Of a stretch of 64,000 nucleotides of DNA, positions 24,749 through 32,264 are shown piece by piece. The notes under the pieces were generated by a model. That model was given only the letters and a program-made list of their open reading frames with translations. It searched no databases and was not told the DNA's origin. Every line of letters begins with the position of its first letter. The first letter of the stretch is position 1. Origin of the DNA: Pedobacter arcticus A12 (GTDB lineage: Bacteria > Bacteroidota > Bacteroidia > Sphingobacteriales > Sphingobacteriaceae). A program made the position numbers and the translations under genes. The stretch spans positions 514,126-578,125 of the forward strand of contig NZ_JH947127.1 in assembly GCF_000302595.1 (NCBI RefSeq). Reading direction: 5' to 3'.

Positions 24749-24856
24749 TGTCTGCGGCCCCTGCTTGGACTAGTTCATATATACTAAGAGCGGTATGGCG
24801 ACAACACCAACCGCAAGGAAAATGCGAGGTCGTCTGCGACAGACCCTGCTTGGACG
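24749..24856 (+). repeat. Direct repeat GTCTGCG...CCCTGCTTGGAC
   Basis: Two copies of a GTCTGCG-(x)-CCCTGCTTGGAC(T/G)AG string, at about 24749-24773 and 24829-24856, lie between the convergent AsmA and thioredoxin genes. The base composition is distinctly more GC-rich than the surroundings. No gene is seen. Confidence 0.5.
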
Positions 24857-24872
24857 AGAGAAGAAAGCTGGG

Positions 24873-24908
24873 AAAGACCTAATTTAGAAATCGATTAGGT
24901 CTTTTTTT
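24873..24908. terminator. Bidirectional terminator between asmA-like gene and thioredoxin
   Basis: AAAGACCTAAT (24873-24883) pairs with ATTAGGTCTTT (24894-24904), with a T-tract on the plus strand and A-tracts that serve the minus-strand thioredoxin transcript. Confidence 0.82.
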
Positions 24909-25203
24909 AGAGTTGCGGATTAATAACTTTCATTAATTCTGCTTTCATCACCACGCCAGACTGTCGCCAAAGTTGTTTGCCTTGTTTAAAAAGGATAAGG
25001 GTTGGAACGCCCTGTACCTGATAAGCTTGTGCAGCTTGTTGGTTTTTATCAACGTCTATTTTCACAATACTGATTTTATCGCCCAACTCTTTTTTGAGTT
25101 CCTCTAATATTGGCGACATGGTTTTACATGGACCGCACCAAGTAGCAAAAAAATCGACTAACACTGGTTTATCTTGATTGATTATTTCTTTGAAATTTCC
25201 CAT
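24907..25203 (-). CDS. trxA: Thioredoxin
   Basis: A 98-residue classical thioredoxin without a signal peptide. The active site WCGPCK lies at about 22-27 (Cys23, Cys26) after '[10 protein letters not shown]', and the cis-proline loop is '[14 protein letters not shown]'. It reduces protein disulfides in the cytoplasm. Monocistronic, with a terminator directly after the stop codon. Confidence 0.95.
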   Translation of the reverse strand: MGNFKEIINQDKPVLVDFFATWCGPCKTMSPILEELKKELGDKISIVKIDVDKNQQAAQAYQVQGVPTLILFKQGKQLWRQSGVVMKAELMKVINPQL

Positions 25204-25283
25204 GATTCATTTTATATTCTTTGATTTTTGGTTCAATTTTGATACCAAGATTAATTGTTTTATCGAGATGACATTTTACTTTG

Positions 25284-25386
25284 TTCGTCATTTCGAACGA
25301 GGTACGAGGAGAAATCTGTTGGTTTATTCGGTATACCAAATTAATGCAAAGAACTTACAGATCTCTCCTATCGTCGAGATGACGAG
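25284..25386. repeat. Imperfect inverted repeat (CGTCATTTCGA ... TCGAGATGACG)
   Basis: The outer arms CGTCATTTCGA (about 25286) and TCGAGATGACG (about 25374) and the inner arms GGAGAAATCTGT (about 25308) and ACAGATCTCTCC (about 25357) are inverted around a 37-base centre. The GTCATTTCGA...AGAAATCT core is a widespread dispersed palindrome in Bacteroidota. A third half-copy, TCGAGATGACA, lies at 25264-25274. Probably a REP/MITE-like non-coding element. Confidence 0.65.
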
Positions 25387-25419
25387 CCACGAGTGAGGTC
25401 ATAATGATAGCACAATAAA

Positions 25420-25593
25420 TCAGGAATTCTTTTTGAAACTATTGATTATCCATCTAACAAAATCCATATTCAAAGCTAGATATAATACGAGCACAATTAA
25501 AACACCGCGAATTTTACCGAAGCGTAAACCTATCAAAACCAAGAATATCAAGGTGATGACGTGACGGTAGATGAAATACTTAGTTGGTTTCAA
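25420..25593 (-). CDS. Possible small membrane protein (frame-disrupted start)
   Basis: From a TTG at 25593 the minus strand reads about 57 residues: 'KPTKYFIYRHVITLIFLVLIG', then 'GVLIVLVLYLALNMDFVRWIINSFKK' (landmarks KYFIYRHVITLIFLV and GVLIVLVLYLAL). Two hydrophobic segments and a basic tail look like a real membrane peptide. An ATG at 25609 starts MIKKPF in another frame and would run into this sequence as MIKKPFKPTKYF if one G were removed, so the gene may carry a one-base insertion. No family is recognised. Coding status is uncertain. Confidence 0.35.
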   Translation of the reverse strand: MKPTKYFIYRHVITLIFLVLIGLRFGKIRGVLIVLVLYLALNMDFVRWIINSFKKNS

Positions 25594-25700
25594 ACGGTTT
25601 CTTAATCATGAATTGTAATAACGAAGCGATAGCTGATTAGGATTTGTTAATCATAATTTTTTTTTTGCCAAAATTTTGCGGCAGGGATTGTAATGGTTTA

Positions 25701-25721
25701 GTACCGGCTTTTCGCCGGTAC
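25701..25721. repeat. Short hairpin GTACCGGC-TTTTC-GCCGGTAC
   Basis: A perfect 8-bp stem with a five-base loop, 56 bases downstream of the aguA stop on the minus strand. No T-tract follows on either strand, so it is not a classic terminator. It is followed by GTAGCGATAGCGAAGCC, a REP-like string. Confidence 0.5.
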
Positions 25722-25776
25722 CGTAGCGATAGCGAAGCCATGCAAAGCCCGTTCGTCCGCCCAAATTAATTACGTA

Positions 25777-26838
25777 CTAAACCTGTGGCTCTTGCTGACT
25801 TAAACAATGGAAACTACCCAAACCCCAGATAATATCTGTAGAGTCTATACCAACGGTTTCTCTCTCTGGAAAGCATTTCGCTATAATTTCTAACGCAGTT
25901 TCATCCTTATCGCATCGGTAAGTCGGCACAATTACGTGAGCATTGCTAATGTAAAAATTTGCGTAAGAAGCTGGCAATCGAGTATCCTCAAAAATCACCG
26001 CATCGGGCATTGGTAATTCAATGATGTTAAGCGCCTCACCATTTGGCAAACGCATAGCTCTCAGTTCTTCTAAATTGGTTTGTAGTAACTCGTAGTTTTC
26101 ATCTTCCAGATTATCTTCAACTACGGTTAAAACGGTGTTATGGTTTACAAAACGTATAGTATCATCAATATGTCCGTCGGTATCATCTCCTACAATGCCA
26201 TCACTTACCCAAAGCACTTGTTTTTGTCCGTAATAATCTTTTAAATATTGTTCAACCTGTTGCTGGTTCAGTTGCGGATTTCTGTTGGTGTTCAACAAAC
26301 AACTCTTAGAAGTTAAAACAGTTCCTTCGCCATTAAATTCTACAGAACCACCTTCCATAATAATTCCTGGATGGTAAACCGGAATATTAAAATGTGCACC
26401 AATTTTGGTCGGGATTACATCATCTAAATCAAAGGGAGGATATTTTCCGCCCCAAGCGTTAAAATCCCAATCAACAATTACTTTCTTTTGCTCAGCATCT
26501 GGGTTCACTAAAAACGCAGGTCCATGATCTCGGCACCAGGCATCGTTACTTGGGTTAAAGTAAAACTCAACCTGCTTCAAATCAGCTCCAGCTTGTGCAA
26601 TATATTTTAAAGCAAAAGCTTTCATTTTCTCATCAATCACGTTGATACGAACCTTTTCAGATAATGCCAGATATTTAATAAACTCTGCATATTTAGGATA
26701 AATAGCATCAATTTTCCCTGGCCAACTTTCTTCTTTATGTGGCCAAGTTAGCCAAGTAGCTTCATGCTTTGCCCACTCGGGTGGGAAGGTGTAGCCGTAA
26801 GGAGTAAGATTGTCATTGGTCGATGGTCGATGGTCCAT
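25777..26838 (-). CDS. aguA: Agmatine deiminase
   Basis: A 353-residue guanidino-group hydrolase that turns agmatine into N-carbamoylputrescine. Hallmarks are 'EWAKHEATWLTWPHKEESWPG' (landmark HEATWLTWPH), 'NDAWCRDHGPAF' (about 97-108), 'IIMEGGSVEFNGEGT', 'GDDTDGHIDDTIRF' and the catalytic cysteine in 'GSFHCLSQQEP' (Cys345). The only ATG in frame, at 26838, lies inside a heptad repeat array, so the first nine residues (MDHRPSTND) are repeat-encoded and the conserved protein begins at about residue 12. Normally it is paired with aguB; here a four-helix-bundle gene separates them. Confidence 0.93.
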   Translation of the reverse strand: MDHRPSTNDNLTPYGYTFPPEWAKHEATWLTWPHKEESWPGKIDAIYPKYAEFIKYLALSEKVRINVIDEKMKAFALKYIAQAGADLKQVEFYFNPSNDAWCRDHGPAFLVNPDAEQKKVIVDWDFNAWGGKYPPFDLDDVIPTKIGAHFNIPVYHPGIIMEGGSVEFNGEGTVLTSKSCLLNTNRNPQLNQQQVEQYLKDYYGQKQVLWVSDGIVGDDTDGHIDDTIRFVNHNTVLTVVEDNLEDENYELLQTNLEELRAMRLPNGEALNIIELPMPDAVIFEDTRLPASYANFYISNAHVIVPTYRCDKDETALEIIAKCFPERETVGIDSTDIIWGLGSFHCLSQQEPQV

Positions 26839-26844
26839 AGTTAT
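26810..26844. repeat. Heptad repeat array, left arm of the four-helix-bundle cassette
   Basis: Five tandem 7-mers: TTGTCAT, TGGTCGA, TGGTCGA, TGGTCCA and TAGTTAT. The complement has the form TNGACNA, the same heptad as the arm at 27237-27271, so the two arms are inverted. The array covers the last bases of the four-helix-bundle gene and the first codons of aguA. Confidence 0.8.
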
Positions 26845-27194
26845 AGCGTGTTTCTTAATGCGGTTATCTTTTTTGATAAGATTTCGATATCCGTGTATAA
26901 TTCTTTAAATTGTTCTTCGCTGATATAATTTCTTCTTTTTGCTAAAAATACACATGACACAACTTCGATTCCTGAACGTAGTGCATAGCCTAAGAAATTT
27001 TTAAATACCGCATTTGTTTGTCCTGTACAACCCTCCGCAATATTTAAAACGATTGAGTCGGCCGCTCTCCTTATTTGAGGAGTCAATATAAATCTTTCGT
27101 CTTTCGGGAAATGATCTTTAGTCATCAATAATATTTTATCATTGACATCCATGGCGTCATGCCAAACCTTTAAGCTTTCAAATTTAAATGCCAT
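26841..27194 (-). CDS. Four-helix-bundle protein (23S rRNA intervening-sequence type)
   Basis: A 117-residue all-helical protein: 'FESLKVWHDAMDVNDKILLMT' (landmark LKVWHDAMD), 'PQIRRAADSIVLNIAEGCTGQT' (landmark RRAADSIVLNIAEG), 'FLGYALRSGIEVVSCVFLAKRRNYI' (landmark ALRSGIEV). This is the family first found inside intervening sequences of 23S rRNA and related to diversity-generating-element accessory proteins; most copies are free-standing in Bacteroidota genomes. Molecular function is unknown. It sits between aguA and aguB, which otherwise belong to one pathway, and is bracketed by inverted heptad arrays, which suggests insertion as a cassette. Confidence 0.88.
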   Translation of the reverse strand: MAFKFESLKVWHDAMDVNDKILLMTKDHFPKDERFILTPQIRRAADSIVLNIAEGCTGQTNAVFKNFLGYALRSGIEVVSCVFLAKRRNYISEEQFKELYTDIEILSKKITALRNTL

Positions 27195-27236
27195 AGCTAT
27201 TATTTAACAGTAAAAAGTTGAATTTCTATATTCTTC

Positions 27237-27271
27237 CAGACTATGGACTATCGACAATGGACCATGGACTA
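27237..27271. repeat. Heptad repeat array, right arm of the four-helix-bundle cassette
   Basis: Five tandem 7-mers, CAGACTA, TGGACTA, TCGACAA, TGGACCA and TGGACTA, in strict seven-base phase, ending five bases before the aguB stop codon. They are inverted relative to the arm at 26810-26844. Confidence 0.82.
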
Positions 27272-27275
27272 AAAA

Positions 27276-28148
27276 CTACTCCTCATCAATAAATCGCTTC
27301 ACAATTTGACCATAAGAATCAATACGGCGGTCTCTTAAAAACGGCCAATGTATGCGATAGCTATCAGATTTTCCTAAATCCACTTCCTGCACATGAACTT
27401 CCTCGTTATCAACAGAACCTTTGTACAACAGTCTTCCGAATGGGTTGGAAATGAAAGAACCGCCCCAAAACTTAACGCCGGCTTCTTCGCCAACTCGGTT
27501 TACTCCGACTACATGTACGCCATTTGCAATGGCATGAGAGCTTTGGATAGTTTGCCAAGCGTTGTGTTGCTCGTCGTTAGTTGCTTGATCTTGTGTGGTT
27601 GCCCAACCAATTGCTGTTGGATAAAATAAAATCTCGGCACCCTTTAAAGCAGTTAAACGGGCAGCTTCTGGATACCACTGATCCCAACATATTAAAACAC
27701 CGATGGTTGCAAATTTGGTTTTAAAAACCTTATAGCCTAAATCACCCGGAGTGAAATAAAATTTTTCGTAAAAACCAGGATCATCCGGAATATGCATTTT
27801 ACGGTACTTACCTAAATAAGAACCATCAGCATCTAAAACCGCAGTGGTGTTATGGTAAATTCCTTCGGTACGTTTTTCAAAAAGAGAAGCAATAATAACT
27901 ACACCCAACTCGCCAGCGAGTTTCTGCAACGCATCTGTAGATGGACCAGGAATAGTTTCTGCCAAAGCAAAATTGTCGTAATCTTCAACATCACAAAAAT
28001 ATAATGAGGTAAAAAGCTCCTGTAAACAGATAATCTGCGCACCTTTCTCGGCAGCTTCTCTTATCCTGATGGATGCTTTCTCTAAATTATCTTCTTTGTT
28101 TGGCGAGCAAGACATCTGCACCAAGCCTAGCTTTACGTTTTTCTTCAT
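27276..28148 (-). CDS. aguB: N-carbamoylputrescine amidase (nitrilase superfamily)
   Basis: A 290-residue carbon-nitrogen hydrolase that releases putrescine, CO2 and ammonia from N-carbamoylputrescine, the step after AguA. The Glu-Lys-Cys triad is visible in 'CLQELFTSLYF' (Glu44), 'GKYRKMHIPDDPGFYEKFYF' (landmark YRKMHIPDD, Lys117) and 'GVLICWDQWYPEAAR' (Cys154). 'WGGSFISNPFG' and 'HWPFLRDRRIDSYG' are further family marks. The length equals the known AguB enzymes. Transcribed towards aguA on the same strand. Confidence 0.93.
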   Translation of the reverse strand: MKKNVKLGLVQMSCSPNKEDNLEKASIRIREAAEKGAQIICLQELFTSLYFCDVEDYDNFALAETIPGPSTDALQKLAGELGVVIIASLFEKRTEGIYHNTTAVLDADGSYLGKYRKMHIPDDPGFYEKFYFTPGDLGYKVFKTKFATIGVLICWDQWYPEAARLTALKGAEILFYPTAIGWATTQDQATNDEQHNAWQTIQSSHAIANGVHVVGVNRVGEEAGVKFWGGSFISNPFGRLLYKGSVDNEEVHVQEVDLGKSDSYRIHWPFLRDRRIDSYGQIVKRFIDEE

Positions 28149-28410
28149 GGTATCGTCCTAATAATTTCTGCAAAAATAAGAAATTGAAATTGATAAACAC
28201 CTTTGAGTTTAATCAAGTTTATGTAACGAAAACATTTACCTATTTATCAATGATAATTAAACGATTTATAACAAAATAACACAGTTATTAATTTATTAAA
28301 GCGCATTTTAACATTGTATATATTATCACTTTATTGAGAATATCTTGCTAAAAAAAATGAGTTCTATTGTTCGTGTTACTCAAACTATTTTCACCATTCA
28401 GAAATAAATG
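28149..28410. other. Divergent intergenic region between aguB and hppA
   Basis: AT-rich, without a gene. It separates two divergent genes and must hold the aguB promoter; I could not single one out. The hppA promoter lies at its right end. Confidence 0.4.
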
Positions 28411-28441
28411 TTTGGAAATATGATTTACCCTGCTAAATTTG
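28411..28441 (+). promoter_or_regulatory. Promoter of hppA, TTTG-N19-TAAATTTG
   Basis: TTTG (28411-28414) and TAAATTTG (28434-28441) are separated by 19 bases, the arrangement of the Bacteroidota housekeeping promoter (-33 TTTG, -7 TAnnTTTG). The leader would be about 45 bases. This is the best-formed promoter seen in the window. Confidence 0.6.
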
Positions 28442-28493
28442 GAATATTGAGGCAGAACCAATTAACCAATTTTAACCCTCATTTTCTTTATAT

Positions 28494-30845
28494 ATGGAAT
28501 TACTAGAAACAAATTTAATTTATTTAATACCCGTATTAGGCCTTATAGGTATACTGGTTATGGTGTTCAAATCCATTTGGGTGAGCAAGCAAGATGCAGG
28601 AGACGCAAAAATGCAGGAGCTTGCCGGCTACATTGCTGATGGCGCAATGGCATTTTTAAAAGCAGAATGGAAAGTGCTGAGCATTTTCGTATTGTTTGCC
28701 TCCGCATTATTAGCTTACTCGGGTACAATACACGAAGTGAACGGTAAAGAAATCCACTCAAGCTGGATTATTTCCATTGCATTTATAATTGGTGCTGTAT
28801 TATCTGCTTTTGCAGGATACATTGGTATGCGAGCTGCTACAAAAGCAAATGTACGTACCACTCAAGCTGCCAGAACAAGCTTAAAACAAGCGCTTAAAGT
28901 CTCTTTTACTGGTGGAACCGTAATGGGCTTAGGTGTGGCAGGCTTAGCTATTCTAGGTTTAGGCGGTTTATTCATCGCATTTCTTTCTTACTTTTCTGAT
29001 TTAGGTGCAGATACCGTTAAAACTTCTATTGAAGTACTGACTGGTTTTTCTTTAGGAGCAGAATCTATTGCTTTATTTGCCCGTGTTGGTGGTGGTATTT
29101 ATACAAAAGCTGCCGACGTAGGTGCAGATTTAGTTGGAAAAGTGGAAGCAGGAATCCCAGAGGACGATGTTAGAAACCCAGCAACAATTGCAGATAATGT
29201 TGGAGACAACGTGGGTGACGTTGCAGGAATGGGAGCCGATTTATTCGGATCATACGTAGCCACTATTTTAGCTACCATGGTATTGGGACAAGAAATTGTT
29301 GCTGTAGATAATTTTGGAGGAATGTCTCCTATTTTGTTGCCAATGGTGATTTGTGGGTTAGGAATTTTGTTTTCGATTGTGGGAACTTGGTTTGTAACCA
29401 TTAAGGATGAAAAATCTAACGTTCAAAATGCGTTGAACTTAGGAAACTGGTCTTCTATCGCGATTACCGCGGTTGCATCATTTTTTATTGTAAAATGGAT
29501 GTTGCCAGAAGTAATGGTTTTGCGTGGGTATGAGTTTACCAGCATGAATGTATTTTATGCCATTATTGTAGGTTTGGTTGTAGGTACAATTATGAGTCTG
29601 ATTACCGAGTACTACACGGCAATGGGCAAAAAACCTGTTGACTCTATTGTACAGCAATCTTCAACAGGTCACGCTACCAATATTATTTCTGGCTTAGCAG
29701 TGGGCATGAAATCTACGGTTGTCCCTATTTTAACTTTGGCCGCTGGAATCATGATTTCCTACCATTTTGCAGGTTTGTATGGCGTTGCTATCGCAGCCGC
29801 GGGAATGATGGCTACTACTGCCATGCAGTTAGCAATTGATGCTTTTGGACCAATTGCGGATAACGCAGGTGGAATTGCAGAGATGGCACAATTACCCCCC
29901 GAAGTTCGTGAACGTACTGATAATTTAGATGCAGTTGGGAATACCACGGCTGCTACGGGGAAAGGTTTTGCTATTGCATCTGCAGCATTAACTTCTTTGG
30001 CTTTATTTGCCGCCTTTGTGGGTGTTGCAGGCATTTCTGCAATCGACATTTATAAAGCGCCAGTTTTAGCAGCTTTATTTGTTGGCGGGATGATCCCTTT
30101 CATATTCTCTGCATTATGTATTCAGGCAGTTGGAAAAGCCGCCATGGATATGGTGAACGAAGTAAGACGCCAGTTTAGAGAAATCCCTGGGATTATGGAA
30201 TACAAAGCCAAACCAGAGTACGAAAAATGTGTGGCTATCTCTACCAAAGCTTCTATTAGAGAGATGATATTGCCTGGTGCTATTGCTTTGCTTACGCCGA
30301 TTTTAGTTGGTTTTGGTTTTAAAAATGTTTTTGTTGACGCAAGTTCTGCAGAGATGTTAGGTGGATTGTTAGCAGGTGTTACCGTTTCTGGTGTATTGAT
30401 GGGGATTTTTCAATCAAACGCTGGTGGTGCTTGGGATAATGCTAAAAAATCTTTCGAAAAAGGGGTATTGATTAACGGTGCCATGCACTACAAATCTTCT
30501 GAACCACATAAAGCTTCTGTAACGGGCGATACCGTTGGAGATCCGTTTAAAGACACTTCTGGTCCTTCGATGAACATTTTAATTAAATTGATGTCTATCG
30601 TTTCTTTGGTAATTGCGCCTTATATCGCAGTACAAAGCTCTACTTTAGCTAACGCACATCAGCATGCCACTACAGAAATGGCTCATGTAAATTGCACCGG
30701 CGAAAAAGTTTGTACCGAGGCAGAAATGCTACAAATGGAAAAAGAAGGTAAAACCTGCCATATGGAGGAAACCACAGATAAAACCGTTGCAAGCACTGTT
30801 AAAAGCTGTTGCGAAAAACCAGGGTTGAAAGATCGTTTCAAATAA
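28494..30845 (+). CDS. hppA: Membrane-bound pyrophosphatase, K+-dependent type, with Cys-rich tail
   Basis: A 783-residue ion-pumping pyrophosphatase with about 16 membrane helices that couples PPi hydrolysis to H+ or Na+ export. The substrate site is seen in '[22 protein letters not shown]' (landmark [11 protein letters not shown]), '[20 protein letters not shown]' and '[15 protein letters not shown]'. '[10 protein letters not shown]' (482-491) has Ala486 where K+-independent enzymes have Lys, so K+ dependence is expected. After the last helix come about 60 residues not usual for the family, with seven Cys/His-rich positions ([29 protein letters not shown]). H+ versus Na+ cannot be told safely. 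Confidence 0.93.
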   Translation: MELLETNLIYLIPVLGLIGILVMVFKSIWVSKQDAGDAKMQELAGYIADGAMAFLKAEWKVLSIFVLFASALLAYSGTIHEVNGKEIHSSWIISIAFIIGAVLSAFAGYIGMRAATKANVRTTQAARTSLKQALKVSFTGGTVMGLGVAGLAILGLGGLFIAFLSYFSDLGADTVKTSIEVLTGFSLGAESIALFARVGGGIYTKAADVGADLVGKVEAGIPEDDVRNPATIADNVGDNVGDVAGMGADLFGSYVATILATMVLGQEIVAVDNFGGMSPILLPMVICGLGILFSIVGTWFVTIKDEKSNVQNALNLGNWSSIAITAVASFFIVKWMLPEVMVLRGYEFTSMNVFYAIIVGLVVGTIMSLITEYYTAMGKKPVDSIVQQSSTGHATNIISGLAVGMKSTVVPILTLAAGIMISYHFAGLYGVAIAAAGMMATTAMQLAIDAFGPIADNAGGIAEMAQLPPEVRERTDNLDAVGNTTAATGKGFAIASAALTSLALFAAFVGVAGISAIDIYKAPVLAALFVGGMIPFIFSALCIQAVGKAAMDMVNEVRRQFREIPGIMEYKAKPEYEKCVAISTKASIREMILPGAIALLTPILVGFGFKNVFVDASSAEMLGGLLAGVTVSGVLMGIFQSNAGGAWDNAKKSFEKGVLINGAMHYKSSEPHKASVTGDTVGDPFKDTSGPSMNILIKLMSIVSLVIAPYIAVQSSTLANAHQHATTEMAHVNCTGEKVCTEAEMLQMEKEGKTCHMEETTDKTVASTVKSCCEKPGLKDRFK

Positions 30846-30880
30846 AAAGCAGAAGGCTTAAAGCGAAAAGCTTAAAACTG
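30846..30880. repeat. Heptad repeat array after hppA (AAAGCNN type)
   Basis: AAAGCAG, AAGGCTT, AAAGCGA, AAAGCTT and AAAACTG follow each other in seven-base phase directly after the hppA stop codon. A purine-rich arm; a pyrimidine-rich heptad array lies 110 bases further on, beyond a terminator. The same heptad type recurs inverted at 53028-53062. Confidence 0.65.
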
Positions 30881-30909
30881 ATTTTCAAATCGAATACTTT
30901 TAAAATACT

Positions 30910-30942
30910 AATCCCCTTCCTAAACGGTTGGGGATTTTTTTT
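30910..30942 (+). terminator. Rho-independent terminator of hppA
   Basis: AATCCCC (30910-30916) pairs with GGGGATT (30930-30936) and eight T residues follow. Confidence 0.8.
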
Positions 30943-30990
30943 GCTCGGTTTATTAACCACAAAGCAGACCAAGTATTTACCATCCAACAC

Positions 30991-31050
30991 TTTTTACTTT
31001 TTACTTTTTACTTTTTACTTTTTACTTTTTACTTTTTACTTTTTACTTTT
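30991..31050. repeat. Perfect heptamer array TTTTTAC x8
   Basis: Eight identical TTTTTAC units plus TTTT, without interruption. It lies between the hppA terminator and the mnmA promoter box. A short open frame that runs through it encodes only a Phe/Tyr/Leu repeat and is rejected as a gene. Confidence 0.95.
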
Positions 31051-31109
31051 CTAAATCAAATCTTACTTCCAGTTGACCACGCCTAATTCCGCATCCAAAA
31101 ATTAAAAAT

Positions 31110-31117
31110 TATCTTTG
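31110..31117 (+). promoter_or_regulatory. Bacteroidota -7 box TATCTTTG before mnmA
   Basis: TATCTTTG matches TAnnTTTG and lies 20 bases before the mnmA ATG. A properly spaced -33 TTG is not evident. Confidence 0.45.
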
Positions 31118-31137
31118 CAGAAATTTAGGGCACAAAA

Positions 31138-32226
31138 ATGAGTAAACACGGGAGAATTTTAGTGGCAATGAGCGGTGGTGTGGACAGTTCTGTTGCGGCG
31201 GTGATGTTGCATGAGCAAGGTTACGAAGTTATCGGCTTAACTATGAAAACTTGGGATTACGCTTCGTCTGGTGCAAATTCTAAGGAAACCGGTTGCTGTA
31301 GTTTAGACTCTATCAACGATGCCCGTTCTTTAGCAGTAGGTTACGGAATGCCTCATTATATCTTGGATATTAGAGATGAGTTTGGCGATTTCGTGATTGA
31401 TAATTTTGTAGATGAATATCTTGCCGGTCGTACGCCAAACCCTTGTGTTTTATGTAATACACACATTAAATGGGAAGCTTTATTAAAGCGAGCCGATAAA
31501 TTAGATTGCGAGTTTATTGCAACCGGGCATTATGCCAATATCCGACAACAAGACAGTGGTAGGTACGTGATTTCGAAAGGAAAAGACGAAAACAAAGATC
31601 AGTCTTATGTGCTTTGGGGCGTATCTCAAGAAAACTTAGCTCGTACCCGTTTTCCGTTAGGTTCTTTTGCAAAGTCGGAAATCAGACAGATGGCTTTAGA
31701 TATGGGCCAACAAGAATTAGCAAACAAAAGCGAGAGCTACGAAATCTGTTTTGTTCCAGAAAATGACTATAGAGCATTTTTAAAGCACCGCGTTCCTAAT
31801 TTAGAAGCTGAAGTTGACGGTGGCGATTTCGTTTTAACCGATGGAACCAAAGTAGGTAAGCATAAAGGTTATCCTTTTTACACAATTGGCCAGCGCAGAG
31901 GCTTGGGTGTAGCTTTTGGTCACCCGATGTTTGTTACCCAAATTATGCCCGAAAGCAATACCGTGGTTTTAGGGACCGAGGGTGAATTGCAAAGAACCGA
32001 GGCTATGGTTAAAAACGTGAATCTGATTAAATACGCTTCAATTCCTGAACCTTTAGAAGCCATCACCAAAATAAGATACAAAGACGCTGGGGCTACAAGT
32101 CATATCCAACAGATTGGAAATAACATGAAAGTTGACTTCCACCATGCTGTTTCTGGGATTGCTCCTGGGCAGTCTGCCGTATTTTACGAAGGGAATGATT
32201 TATTGGGTGGCGGATTTTTAATGTAA
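31138..32226 (+). CDS. mnmA: tRNA-specific 2-thiouridylase MnmA
   Basis: A 362-residue enzyme that thiolates U34 of tRNA-Lys, Glu and Gln. The PP-loop is AMSGGVDSSVAA (9-20). The catalytic cysteine lies in 'TPNPCVLCNTHIKW' (Cys103) and the persulfide cysteine in 'SYEICFVPE' (Cys204). 'ATGHYANI', 'KDQSYVLWGV' and 'HKGYPFYTIGQRRGLG' (landmark YTIGQRRGLG) are family marks. An additional 'TGCCSLDSINDAR' matches the Bacteroidota/cyanobacterial-type sequence. Full length. Confidence 0.96.
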   Translation: MSKHGRILVAMSGGVDSSVAAVMLHEQGYEVIGLTMKTWDYASSGANSKETGCCSLDSINDARSLAVGYGMPHYILDIRDEFGDFVIDNFVDEYLAGRTPNPCVLCNTHIKWEALLKRADKLDCEFIATGHYANIRQQDSGRYVISKGKDENKDQSYVLWGVSQENLARTRFPLGSFAKSEIRQMALDMGQQELANKSESYEICFVPENDYRAFLKHRVPNLEAEVDGGDFVLTDGTKVGKHKGYPFYTIGQRRGLGVAFGHPMFVTQIMPESNTVVLGTEGELQRTEAMVKNVNLIKYASIPEPLEAITKIRYKDAGATSHIQQIGNNMKVDFHHAVSGIAPGQSAVFYEGNDLLGGGFLM

Positions 32227-32264
32227 TTCTTCTTTTTTGAACTCCATAATGCTAAATTAGCTTG

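Larger units (their letters stand above)
26810..27271. mobile_element. Candidate four-helix-bundle cassette with inverted heptad ends
   Basis: A unit of about 460 bases: inverted heptad arrays (26810-26844 and 27237-27271, heptad TNGACNA in opposite orientations) enclosing a single four-helix-bundle gene, inserted between aguA and aguB. No transposase and no target-site duplication were seen, so mobility is inferred from the arms and from the interruption of the gene pair. Confidence 0.45.

Noticed and set aside
26841-27194. Four-helix-bundle gene as a diversity-generating retroelement accessory (Avd)
   Set aside because: No reverse transcriptase, template repeat or variable repeat is present nearby.
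29099-29401. 100-codon open frame antisense to hppA, and similar antisense frames over atpA, AsmA and dehydrogenase genes
   Set aside because: They mirror the codon bias of the real genes on the other strand and show no independent features.
30991-31050. TTTTTAC array as a CRISPR or as a coding repeat
   Set aside because: There are no spacers between the units, and the open frame through it encodes only a Phe/Tyr/Leu repeat with no start context.
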